From: Globisporangium splendens
Taxonomy: Eukaryota; Oomycota; Peronosporomycetes; Pythiales; Pythiaceae
Assembly: GCA_006386115.1 (NCBI GenBank)
Contig: VFIW01000100.1
Coordinates: forward strand, 124,084 to 152,539
Direction: 5' to 3'
Length of the DNA: 28,456 bases
A model generated the notes under the pieces. That model was not told the DNA's origin. It did no database searches and saw only the letters and a list, made by a program, of their open reading frames with translations. Numbering within the stretch: the first letter of the stretch is position 1; the number at the start of each line of letters is the position of its first letter. Below, piece by piece: positions 1-9,728 of this stretch. The position numbers and the translations under genes were made by a program.

Positions 1-2505
1 CTGCGGAATCTTCACGAATTCGAGCGACTCGAGCAGATACCCGAGTGTGTCTGTGAACTGTAAACAAAAATGGCGAGGTTAGTTGACATTGCCAGGCAAG
101 AGGCTTCCACATACAAAACTCAAGTCCATCCATGTGGGCAAAAGCCACGAGACACAGCACTTACGAGGATCAAATCGTTTGCGGCCTGGTTGAGCTACGC
201 GCGGATACTGATCAGGTGCGTGGGATTCTCCTTGGCTTGGAAGATGAGCTCGCGGATGTTCTTCAAAAGCTCTTCGAGCACGAAGATGCGCGTGAAGAAG
301 CTGCGCAGAAACATTTCTCGACACAGCAGCGAGAAAAACGAGATGAACACTTTTTCAAACCGCTTCGACGCCGAGCCGGCGACGAGCATGCCTTCGCGGC
401 CAACGGTGAGCACGCTGTCTTCGCCAATATCATACGCGCAATGGATGTCGCCGAGCACTTGCTTGAGTTCGTTTTCAAAATCGCCACGATCCATGTACTC
501 GGTACCTGGGATAAATGGATCGATCTGGTCGGCCATGATCATATTGAACTTGCCGCGGTTCGCGATGTCGCCGAGAAACACCATATCCAGCAAGCTGTTT
601 TGGTAGGACGAGAGCAGATCGTCCATGATCTCGGAAGAATCCTGATGGATATCCACGAGCAAGCGAGACAGCAGATCGACAGAGATCTGATCAGACCGTT
701 TGTCCAGAATTGCATCCACTTTGATGCCGTAAAAGATCGTTCCATCGACGTTCAAGTGGATCCCAAAGTTCTCGATCTGCACGATGCCATCGTCTTCGGG
801 GAAATTGATCTCGGCTTCAAAGTTGATATACCGCACGGGATCATAATCGAGGATCCTGACCTCAGTTAGCCCAGGTGGCACCTCGAATTGCGTGTCGGTC
901 GGACGATTATCGATGAGCGACGTGAAGAGCCCACCTTGACAACGGTCCATGGATCCCAGTCGTTCATTGAGTGCGACGATTTGATTCGAGCCAAACGGGA
1001 TCCACTCTCCGACCAGACACACTGGGTTCGCGAGCACGATCGCTTCGGACAGCGTATCGCGGATATTAGATTGGCCACTCGCAGCTTCATGTGCGCGATG
1101 TGCGTTCGAGGATAACGGCTGGTACGCCTCGGGACCATGCACACAGGACGGCACAAACGGACTCGACACGTACGAGACGTCTTCGGTCTCCGTGACCTCT
1201 GAGTACCGGAAATACCCGATCGACTCCAAGATGAATCTCCCCTGCTCGTTGAACTCGGGCTCATCAGGCTCTTGCTGTTGGTTCAGGTCGTCGACCTTGA
1301 GTGTCGTGCTGAGCTGCTTGTTGCTCCCACTCAGACTCCACGATGGCAGTGACGAATCGGTGAACGCATTCTCATTCTCGTTTTCATCTTCAATCGGGAT
1401 ATACCAAATCGTGAGCAATTCGCGGCGATACGGCTTTGGCGCAAAGATGAACGCATCGACTTCGGTCTTCAGCTCCTTGCTCACTTGAGAAAGCAGCTGC
1501 AGTCCGCGCATCGACACCTGGAACGCCGTGACCGAGTGGTACTCTTTCGTCGAGAGTTTGAGGCCGTTGATGAGGTTGGCTTCGCGGAGATCGTCGATCG
1601 CGGACTTGCCGTCCTGCGTCGTGTTCATCCAGATGCGCTTCGGGCTGCCTTCCTGTGCGATCACGATGGCTGCCGGCGCGTAATCGAAATTCAACGCGCC
1701 AGCAGCGATGCCTTCGTACATTAGCACGAGCAATGGGATCTGGCGGATCCACGTTTCCTGTTCCGACGCGCTTTTCGCGCACACAGCGTACCGCGAGAGC
1801 ATGTAGAGCAGCATGACGTGGTCCTTTGGCCATCGCTCCGTCACGGTACGCCCCGTAGCATCGCCGTCCTGATTGAACTCTGGGAGCCGAAACTTGAGAT
1901 CATCATCAACCTCGTCGACCGGATCGCCTTCAAAAGTCGCGGCGTTGCCGTCGTCGGTCTCCTCTGCAAACGCGGCATGGCTGCCAGCGTCGTCTTTAAG
2001 CGATCGCTTCGAGGCTGTGCGACCTCCACCTACTTTGAGATGGTTGGTCGACTTTGCAATTGTCTGGCGGCGATACGGATGTGCTGGTGCGGATAGATCT
2101 TGCGGCGAAGTTGTAGATATCGGTACACTCGATGGCATGTTCGCTGGAGTGCTTAACGGTGCTTGAGCCTCAATGCGAGGTGAGGACACTGAGGACGCCG
2201 GCACAGGGGTGGACGTCACGTCCTCGGTCGTCCCCTGCTCCTCGGAGATCGGCCCCATACTGCTGTGCACGTCCACGGTTAACGAACTTGCCGTGACTGT
2301 CGGGAGCAGAGGCGACACGCTGAGCGCAGCAGGCTTTTTTGGCTCGGGGATCAATCGGAACGCCGGGCTCGGGGTCGTCACCTTGGACGCCGGGGTCGCT
2401 GCTGCCGTGGCCACCGCGATGACTTGGCACGCAGACTTGGCAGGCAGAGTCGCTACTGCTCTCGTCCTCGATCTGGCCTGGAAGAAGGTGCTCCCGCGTG
2501 GTCAT
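1..2505 (-). CDS. Large uncharacterised protein, probably disrupted, 3' end outside window
   Basis: The main open frame runs from about 2501 down to a TAG at 195-197 (about 740 codons). I do not recognise the family. The first ~170 residues are Ser/Thr/Pro/Ala-rich and look disordered; the rest is mixed alpha/beta with no transmembrane segment, ending in a helical region rich in Phe, Leu and Glu. The main frame has no ATG before 2258 (first in-frame ATG). A well-placed ATG at 2503-2505 is in another frame, and the two frames are separated by an imperfect 13-bp direct duplication at 2421-2446; losing one copy would join them. At the other end, past the TAG, the frame stays open for ten codons to a canonical GTAAGT donor at 164; an intron (58-164, acceptor TTTACAG) then rejoins in phase 0 with 19 open codons to position 1. 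Either the protein ends at the TAG and starts at 2258, or this is a recently damaged gene. Its being a coding region is secure; the exact ends are not. Confidence 0.6.
2421..2446. repeat. 13-bp imperfect tandem duplication
   Basis: Two adjacent 13-bp copies, GACTTGGCACGCA and GACTTGGCAGGCA, differ at one base. The length is not a multiple of three, and the pair sits where the minus-strand ATG frame (from 2505) and the long downstream frame part company. Confidence 0.85.
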
Positions 2506-3047
2506 CCATCAGCAGGATGGCCAAACCACTCCCTCCACCGGTCCCCACAAGCCTGGAGCAGAAGAATAATGGCAGGCTGGCAGTGTTTTGGCGAATGGAT
2601 GAGAGGGCAATAGAGGTGGTGCTGCGCGAGGCTCGCGACAAGTCGGTGGCGAAATGAGGAGTCAACGCACTCGTTCAGGCGGAGGAGAGAGAGAGAGAGC
2701 TCGCGTCGTTTCATTTTGGTCGTTTCGTTGGCAATTGTGAACACGCACAATTTCATCGAATGCAGACCGGTCTTCTATTTGCTCAGAAAAATGAACGACA
2801 ACAAATGCTGGCATTTTACACTTGCACATTCTGAAAGCATACCGATATATACCGGTTGAAGACATTCATTTGTGTTCGGTGTTCTATTCGGTATGACATG
2901 ACAGGGTTATTCTCTACATACGGTTATACAACATATAACCCTATAATATACCTCAGAGTCAACCAGGTTTTGTATGCTGTCAGCATTATTTCTGTCACAG
3001 AGAGGTTTTCTGCTCGCGAGAGCACCTCATCGCAAAAAAGGAAAAAA
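2506..3047. other. Divergent intergenic region
   Basis: This lies between the minus-strand first gene and plus-strand HPF1. It holds a short GA run near 2683-2699 and AT-rich sequence with TATATA-like stretches near 2845-2950. I see no further gene. It presumably contains both promoters. Confidence 0.5.
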
Positions 3048-4597
3048 ATGGCGCGAGCGACGCGACAGCGCAAGGCAAATGACGACGGCGCTAGCGACGC
3101 TCCGCCCGTGAAAGTGGCGCGGACGACGCGGAGCGCCAGAGGCGCTCGCACTTGTGCTGTCAATGCTGCTGCTGCTGGTGAGAAAGGCGAGGCGAAGACG
3201 CCAGCGCTAGACTGTGGGATCCCTCCGTTGCAGGTTCCGCTTGCGCAGCGAGCGCAATGGGACGAGTTCCTGTGCACAAAGTGCCTCATGCGAATGGGAG
3301 CCGACTTTTTCGACCTCTTTGAACTCGCAGCCAGTATTTCAAGCGACAGCCCACTAGGTGCGTTAGGTTTGGTATTTGGATGCGTGTACTGCATTATAAA
3401 TGGCGAATGCGCATTAATTTCTTTGATGTGTGGGTGCATTTACGCTTTTGTCTTCTTTTCGACACCATTTAGATGCGTTTGTGGAAACGCTGGGCATCCG
3501 GTTGTGCGGCCCTTTCGATCTTCTTGCGCATGCGATGCACGCAAACGAGGTGGCGTTCAGTACGCCGCTGTTCCTGCATGGCCGATACTTTCTCGACCCG
3601 CCTGAAGTCACGACGGTGCTGAAGGACGCCAAGAATGGCGACGCTGGTGCGCATTGGGGCTACTTTCGGTGTGTTCTGAAAGTTCTCATCGCGTTGCGAT
3701 GCATATGTATTTTATGCTTCTATTTGGTGTTTATTTGTGGTGGTTGTGCATGCAGTGATTCCCCGGAGCAGACCCCATCGTACGTTGTGTACGCTGAAAG
3801 CAGCGCCAAGTGCTCGTTTCAAGTCGCTGGCGCAAGTCTTTTCGATATTCTCGACAGCAGAATCCAAGAATGCATCAAAGCGCACAGTACTTCTTCGGAT
3901 CTCAAGGAGCTGGCGACCAAAGTGAAGCAGTACTTGGAGAATAAATACCCGAAACGAACAACCCTGACCGCACTCACTCGCAAACGATCCAACGAAGCGA
4001 CGGCTCCATCACTGCATCAACTTGGCATCGTGGTGCCATATGACGCGAAAAAGGAAACAGGCTTTCGCGAACTGCCAGTCAAAGGCGTGCAACTCGAAGA
4101 ACTGATCGAGCAGGTGCGCAGTGGCGACTACCCGAGTGCGCGTAAGAAGCTCAGCGGACTGATCACGAGAGCGACGATCGCGACCGACGAATGCGACTTT
4201 GGCACGAGTCTGCTGCTCGGACTGGAGCTCTTCACAGCAGGAGCATTCCTTGAGGTGAGCCATGTGCATGCTGTCCATACTGAGTGGACACTTGTTATCT
4301 AACTAACACTCGGTATGCATACAGAAAGAGTCATTGCAGCTCCTGCGCGTCGCGTACATGCTGCTGCGTCGGATGGATTTCTTCAAAATCGCAGCAGCGC
4401 ACGCAACTCACCGACGCGCTTCCTCAAGTGCAACGCCGACGCCATCCAACACTGCTGCTGCTGCGACAAGCAATGCAGCCCCCCTGAATTGCATCATCAC
4501 CGAAACACGAGGAGCTGACCATCAGGTGTCACACGTCGCAGATCCGAAAGCACCGAAAGTAACTGCAGTCTCGCTTCCCTCTAAAAACCCAAACTAA
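3048..4597 (+). CDS. HPF1: Histone PARylation factor 1 (HPF1)
   Basis: HPF1 binds PARP1/2 in the nucleus at DNA breaks, completes the active site and redirects ADP-ribosylation to serine. Exons: 3048-3357, 3473-3668, 3756-4254, 4325-4597; introns of 115, 87 and 70 nt, all GT-AG with frame kept, giving 425 aa (human 346). Family landmarks in order: an acidic/aromatic segment around residues 84-103; LGIRLCGPFDLLA (about 110-122; human has LGLQLVGPYDILA); DPPE (145-148); HWGYFRDSPE (164-173); GIVVPYD (259-265); GFRELP (271-276); and TDECDFG (312-318). The catalytic Glu and adjacent Asp of human HPF1 (Asp283/Glu284) correspond to D313/E314, and Arg239 to R273; the Tyr before that Arg is Phe here. 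The N-terminus is basic and looks like a nuclear-localisation region. The last ~60 residues are Ala/Ser/Thr-rich. Start chosen at the first ATG of the frame. Confidence 0.93.
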
Positions 4598-4792
4598 ATC
4601 GCTGTTTTGTTACTTTGGGTATCTGCGGAAATAATTGGCTGGTTATGCGGTTGGCGGCCGTATAATTACTGGTTGAGACAGTAGCAACCGATCCAAAAAG
4701 TGCGGCGCTTGCCATTGCGTTCGTCCAGCAGCAGCAGCAGCGTGCATTCGCGAATCGTCCGTCCTTCGTCTCTCCGTTTATCTCTGTCCACA

Positions 4793-5779
4793 ATGGCCTC
4801 CTCCTCTGCTCCTGCTGCGTCCACCGCTGCGCCGACGCTGGCTCCCATGGAGCGCTCGTTCTGGTACAAGGAGGCGCTGACCGAGGACTTGTACCTGTCG
4901 ACGACACTCAAGAAGGTGACGTTCGAGGCGCAATCCGAGTTCCAGACGATGCAGATCATCGAGACGCACTCGTTCGGCAAGACGCTCGTGCTCGACGGCA
5001 AGACGCAGTCGGCCAAGACCGACGAGGCCGTGTACCACGAGTCGCTCGTGCACCCGGCGCTCATCGCGCACCCAAACCCAAAGACCGTGTACATTGGTGG
5101 CGGTGGCGAGTTCGCCACGGCGCGCGAAGTGCTCAAGCACAAGTCGGTCGAGAAGGTCGTGATGGTCGACATTGACGAGATGGTGTGCAACATGTGCCGC
5201 AAGGAGATGCCGGAGTGGGCTGACGGCGCCTTCGAGGACCCACGTCTCGAGGTGCACTACACGGACGCGCACGCGTTCCTCAAGCAGTACGACGGCACGT
5301 TCGATGTGATCATCATGGACATCGCCGACCCGATCGAAGCCGGTCCAGGCTACGTGCTCTACACGGAGGAGTTCTACAAGTTCGCCGTGACCAAGTTGAA
5401 CAAGGGTGGCTACTTTGTGACCCAGTCCGGTCCAGGTGCGCTCTACAACTGGGACGAGTGCTTCTCGGCGATCTACAGCACCTTGAAGACGGCGTTCAAC
5501 ACGGTGCTGCCGTACACGATCGACATCCCGTCGTTCGGCTGCGTGTGGGCGTACAACATGGCCACGAACCACGAAGACGGTGCGAAGGCGCTGAACGCGA
5601 TCCGCACGCGTGCCATCGAGGAGACCGACGCCATCGTCGCGGCGCGCATCCCGAAGCCACTCAAGTTTTATGATGGTCTCAGCCACCTCGGTCTCTTTGG
5701 TGTCCCCAAGCCGATCCGCGACGCCCTCGAAAACGAGAAGCGCGTCATCACTGTGGACAACCCAGTGTTCATGTACTAA
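4793..5779 (+). CDS. Polyamine aminopropyltransferase, thermospermine synthase (ACL5) type
   Basis: Predicted cytosolic enzyme that transfers an aminopropyl group from decarboxylated S-adenosylmethionine to a polyamine. 328 aa, single exon, ATG in a good context (CACAATGGC). The N-terminal beta domain starts at about residue 22 (FWYKEAL). FGKTLVLDGKTQSA (61-74) and DEAVYHESLVHPAL (77-90) are the substrate-binding core; GGGGEFATARE (102-112) is the nucleotide-cofactor loop; DIDEMV (126-131) binds the ribose; DIADPIEAGPGYVLYT (176-191) carries the catalytic Asp. The ADPIEAGP form matches the plant and algal ACL5 thermospermine synthases more closely than classic spermidine synthases, which usually read DSSDP.GPA. 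The acceptor (putrescine or spermidine) cannot be settled from sequence. It lies 195 bp downstream of HPF1 on the same strand. Confidence 0.9.
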   Translation: MASSSAPAASTAAPTLAPMERSFWYKEALTEDLYLSTTLKKVTFEAQSEFQTMQIIETHSFGKTLVLDGKTQSAKTDEAVYHESLVHPALIAHPNPKTVYIGGGGEFATAREVLKHKSVEKVVMVDIDEMVCNMCRKEMPEWADGAFEDPRLEVHYTDAHAFLKQYDGTFDVIIMDIADPIEAGPGYVLYTEEFYKFAVTKLNKGGYFVTQSGPGALYNWDECFSAIYSTLKTAFNTVLPYTIDIPSFGCVWAYNMATNHEDGAKALNAIRTRAIEETDAIVAARIPKPLKFYDGLSHLGLFGVPKPIRDALENEKRVITVDNPVFMY

Positions 5780-6080
5780 GTTAGTGAGAAAACAACACCA
5801 ACCAAGACCCCAGTCATTCACGCACACACACACACACACACACATTATAATGTAACCGATCGCTCTATTTGCTGATTCCCACTCAAGATGCAATGTTTTC
5901 CTCGCAGGCTAATGATTTGAGAGCTGCTAAAGAGAGGCTAGCCAATAGATGATAGCACAGTGAGGATGATGCGGATTCAGTGGATGTCTATTTGCGTTTT
6001 TGCACGTCTGTGTTTGCTGCTTTTTGCATGCTTTCGGGACTAATTATGTAACTACAAAGAGAGAGGGGGGAGAAAGAGAT
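5780..6080. other. Convergent intergenic region with CA repeat
   Basis: Sequence between the stops of the aminopropyltransferase (plus) and EF-Ts (minus). It contains the CA repeat at 5823-5844 and AT-rich 3' untranslated-like sequence; nothing else is seen. Confidence 0.6.
5823..5844. repeat. (CA)11 microsatellite
   Basis: Eleven uninterrupted CA dinucleotides, 43 bp past the stop codon of the aminopropyltransferase. Confidence 0.95.
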
Positions 6081-7088
6081 TTACGCCGACGTGGCCTCCT
6101 CCTTGTCTTCGCCCACCTCGTAGCGCTGGTACGCGGCCACCTTGACGTCGACGCCGATCTTCTTTGCCGCACTCTCGATGAATGCGCCGACCTTCGGGTT
6201 GCCCTCCTCAATGAAGTGGTCCTGCTCCAGGAGCGTGAACTCGGCAAAGAACTTGTTCAATCGACCCTCGGTCATCTTCTCGACGATGTGGGCCGGCTTG
6301 CCCGAGTCCTTGACCTGCTCGGTCAGGAACGCACGCTCCTTGGCGATCATCGCCTCCGGCACGGTCTCGCGCGACAGGTACTTTGGCTTGGCCGCGACGA
6401 TGTGCATCGCGAGGCGGTGGCCCAAAGTGTGGATCTCCTTGGCCTGCACCTCCGAGACACCGGCGGCAGGGTACTGCAACGCCACGAGCGCACCGGCACG
6501 ACCCAAGCCAGGAGCCGCGACGTTGTGCAAGTAGCTGCAGATCGTGCCTTCCTCGAGCTGGAACTTGACGGCACGACGAGCGACGACGTTCTCACCGACC
6601 TTGCCGACCAATTCTGGCACCTTCTCCGCGACCGTGGCGGCGTCGCTCTCGCCCTGCACGATGAACGCGCCAAGCGATTCACCGACGAGCTCGGCGTTGC
6701 CGACAGCGCTCGATTCCGCCAACGCGACCGAGATCTCCTTGACGAGGTCCTGGAACTTGTCGTTCATGGCCACAAAGTCAGTCTCACTGTTGATCTCGAC
6801 CATGGCACCCGTCGTGCCGTTCACGTGGACACCGATGAGGCCCTCGGCGGTCGTGCGGCCAGCCTTGGCGCTCGCGCGCGCGATGCCCTTCTTGCGCAGC
6901 CACTCGAACGCAGCAGGGAAGTCGCCGTTCGTTGCCACGAGCGCGTTCTTGACGTCCTTGAGCGGCGCCTCCGAGGCTGCACGCAGCTTCTTGACGGCTT
7001 CGATGTCGGGCTTGTACGTGCTCATGGCGCGCGTGGCGGGCGCCAGGCGCATGACATTGCGGCTACTGAGGACGAACGCGCGCACCAT
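6081..7088 (-). CDS. TSFM: Mitochondrial elongation factor Ts
   Basis: Guanine-nucleotide exchange factor for EF-Tu in organellar translation. 335 aa, no intron. Residues 1-22 are basic with Arg, Ser and Leu and no acidic residues, a typical mitochondrial presequence ending near RAMS. The N-terminal UBA-like domain follows (about 28-68: VKKLRAASEAPLKDVKNAL, then NGDFPAAFEWLRKKG). The EF-Tu-contacting signature is AEGLIGVHVN and SETDFVAMNDKF (81-112), with TDFV intact. The core subdomains continue (SYLHN, then RLAMHIVAAKPKYL, and the late helical segment FTLLEQDHF) to the acidic C-terminus. The start at 7088 is preferred because it gives a clean presequence; an in-frame ATG at 7211 would add 41 residues. 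Its start is 242 bp from the divergent WW-domain gene, so the two may share a promoter region. Confidence 0.93.
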   Translation of the reverse strand: MVRAFVLSSRNVMRLAPATRAMSTYKPDIEAVKKLRAASEAPLKDVKNALVATNGDFPAAFEWLRKKGIARASAKAGRTTAEGLIGVHVNGTTGAMVEINSETDFVAMNDKFQDLVKEISVALAESSAVGNAELVGESLGAFIVQGESDAATVAEKVPELVGKVGENVVARRAVKFQLEEGTICSYLHNVAAPGLGRAGALVALQYPAAGVSEVQAKEIHTLGHRLAMHIVAAKPKYLSRETVPEAMIAKERAFLTEQVKDSGKPAHIVEKMTEGRLNKFFAEFTLLEQDHFIEEGNPKVGAFIESAAKKIGVDVKVAAYQRYEVGEDKEEATSA

Positions 7089-7330
7089 GTTGCTGTGATG
7101 CAGAGGAAGAGAGCAATGCAGGCAGGAGGAGGATGGATCTCGTTGACTGCGTTTCTGTTCCCGATTTGAGTGGCTCAAGTCCACCATAACCGAGCGTAAC
7201 CTGGCTACCATCACCCAACAAAAAGGTGCGGTGGAGAGATTTACCGCGTTTCGGTATCATGTAGTAACATCTCACCTGGTTATGATAGTCCGACTGAAAT
7301 TATGACACAGACCTACATTCCTGCAAGATA

Positions 7331-8251
7331 ATGGCGAAACGACGTGGGGGAAATGGAGCAAAATACCTGCGTGCGGCTGCGCTTGGTGACGACGCTGATG
7401 AGAGCGGGAGCGCACCATTGACGGACCAGAACGCGCTCGAGTTTCTGTGCAAGAGCGTGCGTGACGAGAGCCACTGGCGGCCGTCCGAGTCGCTTGCCAA
7501 GTGCCTCGGAGTCCCGTACCAAAGGCTGCTCGTGACGACACGCAAGGATGATCTCACCAACCTCGTGTGGAACACCGTGCTCGTGTTGGGTGCCTTTGCG
7601 ACCCGATCCGTGGACTACCATGAGCAGTGGTACGAAACAGGTGAAGCCGTTACCACGTGGCTGTACAGGCAAATGCATTTCGTTGAGCATCGCGAGGACC
7701 TCGTGCGCAGTGCGTGCGCATTGCTCCAGATCCGCGATCCATTGTCGCTCTTGACGACACTGTTCGCGGAACCAAAGGACGAAGCAACTCTGGCGCTGGG
7801 AGATGCACTTGGCAGTGATTGGAAGCTCTGTTATCTGCAGGAGCCACCGTATTCGCTCTACTACTGGAGCGAGAAAACCAACCATAGCACGTGGCGCAAC
7901 CCGCTTGAGACAGCAAAGCTGCTGAAGGACATGGAAGAACAAAAGACGCGAAAAGCCGAATTGCTCGCGAAGTGCCTCCCACAACGCCTAGAGATCAATC
8001 GAGACAAATTAGAAGACGCAAATTATTCTTGCGGTGAGTGCCAGCGAGATGCCCACGTGCTCTGGATTGACTGCGGCAGCAAGTACTTTTGTGATGCCTG
8101 TTGCGACGAACACCACTGTGAAGCGTCGAAACTCGCGCATATCGACTCGGGGTTTCGCTTTCGCGACTGCTTTGGTCGCAATGGGTATTCAGATTCCGCT
8201 CCAATAGTCCATAGTTGGCGATCCACTCGTTGGATTCAAGCTCTCTCTTGA
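7331..8251 (+). CDS. WW-domain and B-box-like zinc-finger protein, function unknown
   Basis: 306 aa, no intron to the TGA at 8249-8251. Residues 1-20 are basic and Ala/Gly-rich. Residues 35-155 are helical with no known motif. A WW domain lies at about 164-191 (first Trp W164, YYWSEKTNHSTWRNP at 177-191 with second Trp W188 and Pro 191); the YYW and TW..P pattern fits the family. A short coiled segment (195-215) leads to a Cys/His cluster at 234-270 (C234-x2-C237, C248, C254-x2-C257, H261/H262, C263, H270) that resembles a B-box or related zinc finger. WW domains bind proline-rich ligands, so an adaptor role is likely, but the partner is unknown. The C-terminal ~35 residues look unlike the rest: the +1 frame stays open from about 8201 to a TAG at 8460-8462, so a frame change or unrecognised splice could give a different tail. 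Confidence 0.75.
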   Translation: MAKRRGGNGAKYLRAAALGDDADESGSAPLTDQNALEFLCKSVRDESHWRPSESLAKCLGVPYQRLLVTTRKDDLTNLVWNTVLVLGAFATRSVDYHEQWYETGEAVTTWLYRQMHFVEHREDLVRSACALLQIRDPLSLLTTLFAEPKDEATLALGDALGSDWKLCYLQEPPYSLYYWSEKTNHSTWRNPLETAKLLKDMEEQKTRKAELLAKCLPQRLEINRDKLEDANYSCGECQRDAHVLWIDCGSKYFCDACCDEHHCEASKLAHIDSGFRFRDCFGRNGYSDSAPIVHSWRSTRWIQALS

Positions 8252-9728
8252 TGGTCGGACAATCGGGTGTCTCAGTATCATCATCTCAGTAGATCGGGTA
8301 TTCCCACGAGCCATCAGACTCGGCGACCACACGCTCGTCGATCGGGAGCTCATTTTACAGGTGCGCAGCCGAGCACTTAACGCTGAGCTAATGGAGACGA
8401 ACAGGCTGGTCCGTGCAACACACGTGCACACGCGAGTTGCACACCATTATATTAAACAGTAGCGAGTATGTCCCCATCTTGCACACTGGACCGGAACCCC
8501 TCTCAGTCGTGTAGTTAGCCATCAAATTCATACGCCACTTCCAATTGGGACTTGCATGAGGACGAGAAACCTCATCGTGCACACACAACAGGCTCGCACA
8601 CGTTGAAATCGGTTCCTCCAAACAAACGTGTCATGCCGCCCCCCCGCACTGTAAATAGGGGTCGTTCCTGCGTGTATCAGATCTATTGTACCTGGGTCTT
8701 GAATCAAATGTGCTCCTGTAAATGCCTGCGCGAAGCCCATGATGGGAGAGCGAATGGAGGGAGAGAGAGAGATGCCGCCATGAAGAACGAGATCATCCTC
8801 AACGCCGCGCTCAAGCAGACACACAAGTTGAAGTGCGGCAGTCTTGCGAATTTCTATTTCCAGACGCCAGACTTTCGAACTTTAAAGCATTCCATAAATG
8901 ACACGCGCTCGTGACGGTTCGTGGGCCAATGGAGCGTCGGAATGGTGCCGCATAACCCACGTGTTGACGCAGGCGCGCGTCGCTGCGACCGGAAGAGAAG
9001 AAGATGGAACAGCAATGAATCAAGTGTTTAGGTGCTATGTGATAACGTGCATGTGATTGGCTGCCTGACTGGATCGCAATGCGCAGCGTCACATAGAATC
9101 GAGAGCCTCTTATGTTTAATATATGCATGAGAGTGCATTCATGAATATGGGAGCATCGTAGATCCTTCCGACATTTGCCTACTGCAGTAAATGATAAACC
9201 GTTGAGACTGCATGATGACTGATGGATTACTGGATGCGAGTGGACACATGAGTGCGTGGATGCGGCCAATGGCATCGCTGTCATTTTTACGGCCTCTGAT
9301 TGGCTATTATTGATACTTTGCTTCCCACCCAATCTGCGTGCGCGACCTTTTTTTTTTTCTGACGAACAGCTCCCAGCAAATCTAGCAGATTGCGGAATCT
9401 CTCCGTAAATTACCGTCGGTACCATTTCGCAAAGGGAAAGGTGTAAAATTGCAAAATTCCGACGGGCCAGCAACAGCAAACGCGCGTCAGCAAACTCCCC
9501 CCCTCTCTCTCTCCTTTCCTTCGTGTTGTGACGTCAAGGGATCCACTCTCACACACTGTTGCTTTCCTCGAGGCGTCCTGCCTGATCAGCGGGAAGTTTC
9601 TTTTGAGGCTGGCGCATGCGACACCATCGGCCCACAATTGCATTTGCGCTCGACAACAAACGCAACCAGCAAACGAAACAGCTTGCACTTGCGTGACTTC
9701 CTCAGCATAGCAACAGCAAGCAAGCAAC
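8252..9728. other. Long intergenic region
   Basis: About 1.5 kb with no confident gene. It has an open +1-frame continuation of the preceding gene (to 8462), a 44-codon ORF at 8780-8914, a short GA run just before that ORF, a T run near 9348-9358 and a pyrimidine run near 9497-9517. The last few hundred bases probably hold the promoter and 5' leader of the cytochrome b5-domain gene. Confidence 0.5.
8780..8914 (+). CDS. Possible 44-aa small protein
   Basis: The ATG sits in an unusually strong context (GCCGCCATGA). The first twenty codons are strongly GC-ending (AAG AAC GAG ATC ATC CTC), like the real genes here, while later codons lose this bias. It could be a short gene, the first exon of a longer one, or a gene fragment. 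I do not recognise the sequence. Confidence 0.2.
   Translation: MKNEIILNAALKQTHKLKCGSLANFYFQTPDFRTLKHSINDTRS

Noticed and set aside
132..869. 245-codon plus-strand ORF
   Set aside because: Antisense of the first gene; no ATG-context or domain support.
4778..5893. 371-codon minus-strand ORF
   Set aside because: Shadow of the aminopropyltransferase on the other strand; its composition (Val/Leu/Arg/His-rich) is typical of antisense of GC3-biased genes.
6000..7169. 389-codon plus-strand ORF
   Set aside because: Antisense shadow of EF-Ts, which has clear family motifs.
8811..9479. 222-codon minus-strand ORF in the intergenic region
   Set aside because: No codon bias, no motif, and Cys/His/Ser-rich random-looking composition.
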